Assembly: GCA_944989445.1 (NCBI GenBank)
Contig: CALYLW010001387.1
Coordinates: forward strand, 1-64,000
Origin: Ampullaceana balthica
Taxonomy: Eukaryota > Mollusca > Gastropoda > Lymnaeidae
Direction of reading: 5' to 3'
DNA length: 64,000 nt
Shown in pieces: positions 56,670-64,000 of the stretch; the stretch's first letter is position 1, and the number at the start of each line of letters is the position of its first letter. The translations under genes and the position numbers were made by a program. The notes below the pieces were generated by a model. That model saw only the letters and a list, made by a program, of their open reading frames with translations, did no database searches and was not told the origin of the DNA.

Positions 56670-57780
56670 TGTCAATATAAAAGAGACAAGCATAAACGTT
56701 ACAGTCCATGACTGTTTATTAGCAAATGAACATCGACCATCATAAATGACGGAATCTCTTTAATCAGCTTTGGGAATATTGAATTTTGAGCTCTGCAGCT
56801 TTGAGTCATTAAACTTCAGTTATTTTGTGTCGATTCTGGCAGCACACTAATCCAAACACCTTCGTGAGTTCCGGCTTACTTCCCCGTTACTTTGTTTACT
56901 AAATGTCCGCACACTTTGATGGGTAAGGTTTATTTTGAAATATCTCTCCTTTGAATAGTTTCACAAGTAAACGTTGGACTTACTTTTTCCATTTGATCTG
57001 GTTTTTTAATAACATTCAAGGAGTTTAACGTACATAGAGTTGGTTATTTATTAAAGGTGGGAATAAAGAGGGGACTGTATTAGCGTGAACATGTGGAACT
57101 AATAGGACTTGCCTGTGATTAGAAACGTGTGAGGCTATCTGAACAATCTTGTTCATCTGCTCAAAAACAAACCTTTTGTAATTTGAATCGTAGATTTTAC
57201 ACTTTATATTTATAAATTACATTTAATGCCAATTTTTCAGTTGGATTTACTCATGTGATTCATCATCACTCGTTGGTAGAAGCTTATACTTCGTTTTACG
57301 TAAAGTTTGACACTAAAGTATATCAAATAAATACATACATGCTAGAAATCGTTCAAGCTCGTCTATTGTTCGAACAAGCATTGATGTCGTTTTTGAGTGT
57401 GTCCTTTCCCGAGATCTGGTCATTCTATGGAGACCATCCCGTAAAGACCATACACGTGAAACGGATCAGCAACGTGACACGGTCTAGGACGGTTGTTGTG
57501 TTGCACAGAGGAAATACATTCCTGGGATTATTCATTGATCTGCGTTTTACTTCAACTGGTGTGTATTTATTTATTTACATAACAGGCGCTTCAATCAATT
57601 TCTGCTTTGTGCCGTGTAGGGGCGGAGAGCCGGCCAGAGATGAAGGTGTGGGGCAGAGAAATTGTTGGTCAAATAAGACTTGGAAAGGGGTGGACGCTAG
57701 GGGAAGGGGTGGCAGCAAGGGCGACGGGGGTGAAAGCAAGGTCATGGTGACGTGTGTGGAAGCGTGTTACAGGAAATGAT
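56670..57780 (+). other. Intron sequence, no recognised element
   Basis: Contains a 174-codon open frame at 57255-57779, the longest non-repetitive one in the window. It has no domain, transmembrane pattern or family resemblance I can name and becomes G/K-rich at its end where a purine-rich repeat begins. I do not call it a gene. Confidence 0.3.
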
Positions 57781-57784
57781 TGAA

Positions 57785-58158
57785 GATAAGGGTTATTGGA
57801 AGATAGAGAAAACTAGAAGGAAAAGGGGAGGAGCAAATGAAGATAGGAGGCAGTGGAAGCTAAATGGACGTGAAAGCTAGAGGTAAGTAAAAGCTAGAGA
57901 AAATGGTTATTGAAAGCTAGAAGGAAGTGGGAGTTAGATGGATGTGAACGCTACATGTAACTAAAAGCTAGAAGGAAGTGGACGTTAGATGGATGTGAAC
58001 GCTATATGTAACTAAAAGCTAGAAGGAAGTTGAAATTAGATGGATGTGAACGCTATATGAAACTGAAAGCTAGAAGGAAGTGGAAGTTAGATGGATGTTA
58101 ACGCAATATGAAACTGAAAGCTAGAGATTTTGAAATCTAGAGATAGTGGGTCGTGGGG
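57785..58158. repeat. ~50-bp purine-rich minisatellite, left of gap
   Basis: Unit contains 'aaagctagaaggaagtgga' and 'gttagatggatgtgaacgc'; about 6 copies, decayed at the left. It runs into the assembly gap. Confidence 0.88.
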
Positions 58159-58722
58159 NNNNNNNNNNNNNNNNNNNNNNNNNNNNNNNNNNNNNNNNNN
58201 NNNNNNNNNNNNNNNNNNNNNNNNNNNNNNNNNNNNNNNNNNNNNNNNNNNNNNNNNNNNNNNNNNNNNNNNNNNNNNNNNNNNNNNNNNNNNNNNNNNN
58301 NNNNNNNNNNNNNNNNNNNNNNNNNNNNNNNNNNNNNNNNNNNNNNNNNNNNNNNNNNNNNNNNNNNNNNNNNNNNNNNNNNNNNNNNNNNNNNNNNNNN
58401 NNNNNNNNNNNNNNNNNNNNNNNNNNNNNNNNNNNNNNNNNNNNNNNNNNNNNNNNNNNNNNNNNNNNNNNNNNNNNNNNNNNNNNNNNNNNNNNNNNNN
58501 NNNNNNNNNNNNNNNNNNNNNNNNNNNNNNNNNNNNNNNNNNNNNNNNNNNNNNNNNNNNNNNNNNNNNNNNNNNNNNNNNNNNNNNNNNNNNNNNNNNN
58601 NNNNNNNNNNNNNNNNNNNNNNNNNNNNNNNNNNNNNNNNNNNNNNNNNNNNNNNNNNNNNNNNNNNNNNNNNNNNNNNNNNNNNNNNNNNNNNNNNNNN
58701 NNNNNNNNNNNNNNNNNNNNNN
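58159..58722. other. Assembly gap, 564 N
   Basis: All bases are N. Open frames across it are meaningless. Both sides hold related 'gaagctag.gga' repeats, so the gap is probably more of the same array. Confidence 0.99.
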
Positions 58723-58925
58723 AAAAAGAAGACTCTAGGTGGAAGTAGAAGCTAGGGGACAATAGAACCCTGAGATAGTAGGTAGAGGAAGCTACGTGAA
58801 AGGTTGAGGAAGTTGAAAGTGTAAGCTAGAGGAAGATGGACATCAAATGGTAGTGGAAGTCATATATCGTGGGTAATGGAAGCTAGATTTTTTTTATTGA
58901 TGCTGGAATAGAGTGGAAGCTATAG
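58723..58925. repeat. Degenerate purine-rich repeat, right of gap
   Basis: Decayed copies of 'gtggaagctaga' and 'ggaagtagaagctaggg' related to the array on the other side of the gap. Confidence 0.7.
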
Positions 58926-58985
58926 ATAGTGTATAGTATTGAATGGACGGGTATCAATCCGCGATTATTTTATTGCAGGGCCGCA

Positions 58986-59131
58986 CCAATGTTCCTTCTA
59001 TTTTCGTTGGTCCCTGTGCAAAGTAAAAAAGACAATTTTATATGCAATATTTTACAAAAGTTGCTTCGCGGTAATTATAAACTCCTGCGCGGAGTGGGTC
59101 AGATATCTGCGCAGCTTAAAGGGAACATTGG
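58986..59131 (+). mobile_element. MITE family D copy
   Basis: Ends 'ccaatgttcct' and 'ttaaagggaacattgg' are inverted repeats. Flanks gccgca (58980-58985) and tccgca (59132-59137) agree at 5 of 6. Interior has 'gtgcaaagtaaaa' and 'ggtcagatatctgcg'. Non-coding, in the receptor intron. Confidence 0.87.
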
Positions 59132-59581
59132 TCCGCACCAGAAGAATATTTATGATCTAGTAAAAAATATAATCAATAAACCTTAGATCTGTGCCCAGAG
59201 AACTTTGTTTACCGGTCAACAAAACTTAAATATTTGTCAAATATTGTATTTAAATATTTTTCCACCTTCAATATTTATGCCAACAGTTGTGTATGATTTA
59301 TTCCTACTTTGCGTGATTCCTAGTCGTTGTCTCATTGGGACACGTGACAACAACCATTCCCAGTGTTGTATAATCAATGGTTAAAAAAGGTCTACTGCGC
59401 CTGCGCAATTCAGACTGGGAATCACCGATCAACAAACTCATGAATTATTAACCTCCATCGTGGAATAGACGCTAGCATAGATAACGTGACTACAGATTTA
59501 AATGTAGGCGCGTGCCTTCTTATTTAAGATCAACATTTCGGCTAAAAAATAAAGTTTCGACCAGTTTTTGACAAGACTCAA

Positions 59582-59706
59582 CCAATGTTCCCTCTGAGGT
59601 TTGTTGTTCCATGTGCAAAGTAAAACAAAACAACTCATGTGCAAAGCTTCACATCATTCATTTTTTAATGAAATATTTTACAAATTTTGCTTAAAGGGAA
59701 CATCGG
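59582..59706 (+). mobile_element. MITE family D copy, internally deleted
   Basis: Ends 'ccaatgttccctctgagg' and 'ttaaagggaacatcgg'. Flanks actcaa at 59576-59581 and 59707-59712 are a perfect 6-bp duplication. The G/C-rich 'gtcagatatctgcgc' block is missing. Confidence 0.87.
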
Positions 59707-59709
59707 ACT

Positions 59710-60270
59710 CAACTGGTACCAATAAAGGGTATGAAGTGATTAGATATGTCTTTACCGTTGTCCCGGGAACGTATTGTTCTCAAAAGTAGTGATTGGCGGG
59801 GATTTGAGGCTGCGCTGCTGGATTGGTAGTCTACTTGCAGAGCATTGAGACGGCGCTCAAAGATGTACAAAGTACACTTTTACTAAGTGTAATATTATAC
59901 TATATAATCGACTATAGTCGTGGGATATCATGTACCTTTACCGACCCTTTGGAGAGAGGTTGGATTCCTTGAATAGCAGCGTTGTTGGTGGTGTTTTTTT
60001 TCTTTCGAACTAGAAACAGCACAAGTGATTGGCGCTGTTTGTACAAGAATGAGGACACAACTGCGAAATTGTGTTTATTGGTTCAAGAAGTCGTTGCAAT
60101 GACTTACATGTGTGAAGACTGAGTTTATATTGGTCTTTTCATGTTCTCATTTACCTAGTAAATAACACGTGTAATAAATTCTGCTGTAATCAGTTCCCGA
60201 TTTAATTTGATTTGTAAATAAAAATGTCACTGTAACATTAGCAAACCCTCCCTCATTCATATCCATACGC
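59710..60270. other. Unassigned intron sequence
   Basis: No repeat array, element end or exon recognised. Confidence 0.35.
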
Positions 60271-60274
60271 CACT

Positions 60275-60482
60275 AACCTCTTTAATGGATACAAAAGCTG
60301 ACACAAGACCTATTCTTTCATTGATACAAAGCTGATACAAGACCTCTTCTTTTATTGATACAAAAGCTGATACAAGACCTCTTATTTTATTGATACAAAA
60401 GTTGATACAGGACTTCTTCTTTTATTGATACAAAAGCTGATAAAAGACCTCTTATTTTATTGATACAAAAGTTGATACGAGA
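60275..60482. repeat. ~36-bp minisatellite, about 5 copies
   Basis: Unit contains 'gatacaaaagctgatacaag' and 'acctcttcttttatt'. Confidence 0.9.
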
Positions 60483-60626
60483 ACTGTCATGCGACTTTTT
60501 TAGTCAAAAAGACGGGGAAGCCCGACAAGTTTTTTGCTGCGTCCTCACTACATTCAAATTGATGTGTCGTCTTACATATCACATCATTTGAAGCGGTACC
60601 TGCTGTTCGTGTATGGCTAACGTTAA

Positions 60627-60972
60627 CATGATGTACAAGTCTAGGAATGTATTATATGGTGTACACGTCTAGGAATGTATTATATGGTGTACACGTCTTC
60701 CGCCCTATTATATGATGTACAAGTCTAGGAATGTATTATATGGTGTACACGTCTAGGAATGTATTATATGGTGTACACGTCTAGGAATGTATTATATGGT
60801 GTACACGTCTAGGAATGTATTATATGGTGTACACGTCTAGGAATGTATTATATGGTGTACACGTCTTCCCCCTATTATATGATGTACAAGTCTTGCCCTC
60901 CTTTTATATGATGTACACGTCTGGAAATGTATTATATGATGTACAATTCAGGGAGTGTATTATATGGTGTAC
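60627..60972. repeat. 28-bp minisatellite, about 12 copies
   Basis: Unit contains 'ggtgtacacgtctaggaatg' and 'tattatat'. A few copies have 'cttcccccct' instead of 'ctaggaatg'. Confidence 0.93.
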
Positions 60973-61317
60973 AGGGTTGGTATTATAAATATGCCATACC
61001 GTTTCCAGCTGTTTCTAATGTAATAAAATATAATGCGTTAGGGATTAGAATGCAAAAACAGTACATAAAATATAATGATTGAGTTTTATTATTGCCCTCC
61101 TGTCAGATAGTGGGTCCTTCCGGACCACAGCGTCATTCATTATGCTCCACCAGTTGTTAACAGAAAGCTTTTCCGCACTCTTTGTTTTATAGCTGAAAAA
61201 TTATGCTCGTACATTATGGCTAGTCATTTAGATTCTCTTTAGTTATTAATAGAGCACCAGGGCATTCAGTTTTTAAAAAAATATTAATTGGCTGGGGAAA
61301 AAAATCAATTATCATTG

Positions 61318-61660
61318 GCTGTTTGGTACTTACTTAATGTGAGTCATTTTAGTGAGCTTTGGTACTTACTTAATGTGAGTCATTTTAGTGAGCTTTGGTA
61401 CTTACTTAATGTGAGTCATTTTAGTGAGCTTTGGTACTTACTTAATGTGAGTCATTTTAGTGGGCTTTGGTACTTACTTAATGTGAGTCATTTTAGTGGG
61501 CTTTGGTACTTACTTAATGTGAGTCATTTTAGTGGGCTTTGGTACTTACTTAATGTGAGTCATTTTAGTGGGCTTTGGTACTTACTTAATGTGAGTCATT
61601 TTAGTGGGCTTTGGTACTTACTTAATGTGAGTCATTTTAGTGGGCTTTGGTACTTATACC
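61318..61660. repeat. 36-bp minisatellite, about 9.5 copies
   Basis: Unit contains 'ttggtacttacttaatgtga' and 'gtcattttagtgggct'. The first three copies read 'gtgagct', the rest 'gtgggct'. The period keeps a 136-codon frame open; it is not a gene. Shares its 5' half with the 37-bp array that follows. Confidence 0.96.
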
Positions 61661-61675
61661 TTAATTTCAAGAAGT

Positions 61676-64000
61676 GTACTTACGTTAATGTGAGATAGTG
61701 TAGTGGACCTAGGTACTTACGTTAATGTGAGATAGTGTAGTGGACCTAGGTACTTACGTTAATGTGAGATAGTGTCGTGGACCTAGGTACTTACGTTAAT
61801 GTGAGATAGTGTAGTGGACCTAGGTACTTACGTTAATGTGAGATAGTGTCGTGGACCTAGGTACTTACGTTAATGTGAGATAGTGTAGTGGACCTAGGTA
61901 CTTACGTTAATGTGAGATAGTGTCGTGGACCTAGGTACTTACGTTAATGTGAGATAGTGTCGTGGACCTAGGTACTTACGTTAATGTGAGATAGTGTCGT
62001 GGACCTAGGTACTTACGTTAATGTGAGATAGTGTAGTGGACCTAGGTACTTACGTTAATGTGAGATAGTGTAGTGGACCTAGGTACTTACGTTAATGTGA
62101 GATAGTGTCGTGGACCTAGGTACTTACGTTAATGTGAGATAGTGTAGTGGACCTAGGTACTTACGTTAATGTGAGATAGTGTAGTGGACCTAGGTACTTA
62201 CGTTAATGTGAGATAGTGTCGTGGACCTAGGTACTTACGTTAATGTGAGATAGTGTAGTGGACCTAGGTACTTACGTTAATGTGAGATAGTGTCGTGGAC
62301 CTAGGTACTTACGTTAATGTGAGATAGTGTCGTGGACCTAGGTACTTACGTTAATGTGAGATAGTGTAGTGGACCTAGGTACTTACGTTAATGTGAGATA
62401 GTGTAGTGGACCTAGGTACTTACGTTAATGTGAGATAGTGTAGTGGACCTAGGTACTTACGTTAATGTGAGATAGTGTAGTGGACCTAGGTACTTACGTT
62501 AATGTGAGATAGTGTAGTGGACCTAGGTACTTACGTTAATGTGAGATAGTGTAGTGGACCTAGGTACTTACGTTAATGTGAGATAGTGTAGTGGACCTAG
62601 GTACTTACGTTAATGTGAGATAGTGTAGTGGACCTAGGTACTTACGTTAATGTGAGATAGTGTAGTGGACCTAGGTACTTACGTTAATGTGAGATAGTGT
62701 AGTGGACCTAGGTACTTACGTTAATGTGAGATAGTGTAGTGGACCTAGGTACTTACGTTAATGTGAGATAGTGTAGTGGACCTAGGTACTTACGTTAATG
62801 TGAGATAGTGTAGTGGACCTAGGTACTTACGTTAATGTGAGATAGTGTAGTGGACCTAGGTACTTACGTTAATGTGAGATAGTGTAGTGGACCTAGGTAC
62901 TTACGTTAATGTGAGATAGTGTAGTGGACCTAGGTACTTACGTTAATGTGAGATAGTGTAGTGGACCTAGGTACTTACGTTAATGTGAGATAGTGTAGTG
63001 GACCTAGGTACTTACGTTAATGTGAGATAGTGTAGTGGACCTAGGTACTTACGTTAATGTGAGATAGTGTAGTGGACCTAGGTACTTACGTTAATGTGAG
63101 ATAGTGTAGTGGACCTAGGTACTTACGTTAATGTGAGATAGTGTAGTGGACCTAGGTACTTACGTTAATGTGAGATAGTGTAGTGGACCTAGGTACTTAC
63201 GTTAATGTGAGATAGTGTAGTGGACCTAGGTACTTACGTTAATGTGAGATAGTGTAGTGGACCTAGGTACTTACGTTAATGTGAGATAGTGTAGTGGACC
63301 TAGGTACTTACGTTAATGTGAGATAGTGTAGTGGACCTAGGTACTTACGTTAATGTGAGATAGTGTAGTGGACCTAGGTACTTACGTTAATGTGAGATAG
63401 TGTAGTGGACCTAGGTACTTACGTTAATGTGAGATAGTGTAGTGGACCTAGGTACTTACGTTAATGTGAGATAGTGTAGTGGACCTAGGTACTTACGTTA
63501 ATGTGAGATAGTGTAGTGGACCTAGGTACTTACGTTAATGTGAGATAGTGTAGTGGACCTAGGTACTTACGTTAATGTGAGATAGTGTAGTGGACCTAGG
63601 TACTTACGTTAATGTGAGATAGTGTAGTGGACCTAGGTACTTACGTTAATGTGAGATAGTGTAGTGGACCTAGGTACTTACGTTAATGTGAGATAGTGTA
63701 GTGGACCTAGGTACTTACGTTAATGTGAGATAGTGTAGTGGACCTAGGTACTTACGTTAATGTGAGATAGTGTAGTGGACCTAGGTACTTACGTTAATGT
63801 GAGATAGTGTAGTGGACCTAGGTACTTACGTTAATGTGAGATAGTGTAGTGGACCTAGGTACTTACGTTAATGTGAGATAGTGTAGTGGACCTAGGTACT
63901 TACGTTAATGTGAGATAGTGTAGTGGACCTAGGTACTTACGTTAATGTGAGATAGTGTAGTGGACCTAGGTACTTACGTTAATGTGAGATAGTGTAGTGG
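61676..64000. repeat. 37-bp satellite, about 63 copies, continues past window
   Basis: Unit contains 'ggtacttacgttaatgtgag' and 'atagtgtagtggaccta'. The first 18 copies vary at one position (gtgtAgtgg or gtgtCgtgg); from copy 19 (about 62342) on, all are identical. Arises from the same ancestor as the 36-bp array. Confidence 0.97.

Noticed and set aside
57255..57779. 174-codon frame in the receptor intron
   Set aside because: Longest non-repetitive frame, but no domain, no membrane pattern, no splice context, and its end runs into G/A-rich repeat. Kept only as a note.
58121..58762. Open frames of about 200 codons
   Set aside because: They cross the run of N and are meaningless.
61288..61698. 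136-codon repetitive frame
   Set aside because: Produced by the 36-bp array, whose period is divisible by 3.

Overview
This is a eukaryotic, almost certainly animal, window. It is AT-rich, dominated by repeats, and carries only one convincing host coding exon. The mix of LINE tails, hAT and Helitron non-autonomous elements, CT/GA microsatellites and minisatellites, plus an invertebrate-type amine receptor exon, fits a mollusc, probably a gastropod; that placement is an inference from general character and is not proven. Nothing bacterial or archaeal is present, and there is no CRISPR array or operon. The bases at 58159-58722 are an assembly gap.

Layout. 1-2954 is a perfect 30-bp satellite that grows out of a degenerate ~310-bp repeat (2941-4075). 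4180-13300 holds a Helitron-like family (here 'family A'), a GA microsatellite, a run of G+T-rich minisatellites (5871-8860), a MITE whose end was amplified into a 56-bp array (9075-9540), a 42-bp array (10468-11225) and a foldback repeat block ('family B'). 13.3-26 kb has further small arrays, Helitron and MITE copies, and long stretches with nothing recognisable. 26-31 kb has a hAT MITE, 'family C' interrupted by a Helitron, and a 33-bp array. 31-38 kb has two kinds of non-LTR retrotransposon fragment, a long hairpin and a 36-bp array. 38.8-40.9 kb is a minisatellite split by a cluster of family A copies. 43-45.7 kb holds MITEs and a compound array. 46-50.6 kb is a second family C copy carrying three separate insertions: a LINE, a tRNA-like hAT MITE and a dead hAT transposase element. 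51.2-53.6 kb has a third LINE copy and a three-level nest of hAT, Helitron and Helitron.

The host gene is a serotonin 5-HT1-like G-protein-coupled receptor on the + strand. Its first recognised coding exon (55707-55994) encodes the N-terminus, TM1 and TM2 and ends at a consensus splice donor. No later exon is visible, so the first intron would be at least 8 kb; it contains several minisatellites, the gap, two MITEs and the start of a 37-bp array that runs off the window (61676-64000).

The main novelties concern mobile DNA architecture. One Helitron family carries an internal tRNA-Val-like pol III module in three copies. A hAT MITE family carries a tRNA-Leu/Ser-like module at the same place in both copies. 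Several minisatellites can be traced to the ends of interspersed elements. Many unrelated arrays share unit sizes of 32-37 bp. The receptor exon also has an unusual overlapping upstream reading frame. All identifications come from reading the sequence; no database search was run.
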